A DNA stretch of 12,440 nucleotides, taken from the NCBI GenBank assembly GCA_030593645.1, contig JAUVGT010000103.1, forward strand, positions 1 to 12,440, in the 5' to 3' direction. The stretch is from Deltaproteobacteria bacterium (GTDB lineage: Bacteria > Desulfobacterota > Desulfobacteria > Desulfobacterales > JAUVGT01). Below are positions 12,429 to 12,440 of the stretch, piece by piece; the stretch's first letter is position 1, and each line of letters begins with the position of its first letter. Made by a program: the position numbers and the translations under genes. The notes below the pieces were generated by a model. It had not been told where the DNA came from. It ran no database searches and saw nothing but the letters and a program-made list of their open reading frames with translations.

Positions 12429-12440
12429 AATGAATCCTGT

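Overview
The window looks like chromosomal DNA from a Gram-negative bacterium of the sulfate-reducing, formerly deltaproteobacterial type (Desulfobacterota; a Desulfobacterales-like lineage is my best guess). That placement is inference from gene content and from the density of palindromic intergenic repeats; there is no rRNA or other decisive marker. Housekeeping genes are present: radC, prfB (RF2, with its programmed +1 frameshift intact) and lnt, which implies a cell that triacylates lipoproteins.

Layout. At 1-1860, a 150-bp palindromic repeat precedes an orphan response regulator on the minus strand, which is divergent from a two-gene plus-strand operon: an XRE-type regulator and radC. 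At about 1924-4434 lies the most unusual segment: three minus-strand genes (an SDR oxidoreductase, a two-helix membrane protein and an AT-rich hypothetical) separated by two elements with the anatomy of integron attC sites. No integrase is visible, so it reads as a small attC/cassette cluster (CALIN-like). Both edges of the segment carry inverted fragments of one palindromic repeat family. At 4431-7460 are minus-strand genes for small hypothetical, membrane, GNAT, NAGS-like and HD-domain proteins. At 7759-10755, lnt and prfB lie in the same direction, separated and followed by palindromic repeats. At 10802-12440 come another palindrome, a strong sigma70-type promoter, a plus-strand multi-pass membrane protein with a clear intrinsic terminator, then more repeats.

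Repeats are a major theme. Three palindrome families of about 150-165 bp have different terminal arms but share short core motifs (TTCTGCG then CGCCTTG, same order and orientation) and inner nested hairpins. Several sit directly against genes: the last codons and stop of lnt lie inside one, the stop of prfB overlaps the edge of another, and the stop of the 114-aa gene at 4431 is inside a third. A separate short hairpin family (ATTCCC-N8-GGGAAT type) occurs in three clean copies whose stems differ by compensatory changes.

No complete transposase, CRISPR array, tRNA or rRNA was seen. The best candidate for something undescribed is the cassette-like block, possibly inserted inside a palindromic repeat; the second is the repeat superfamily with exchangeable arms.
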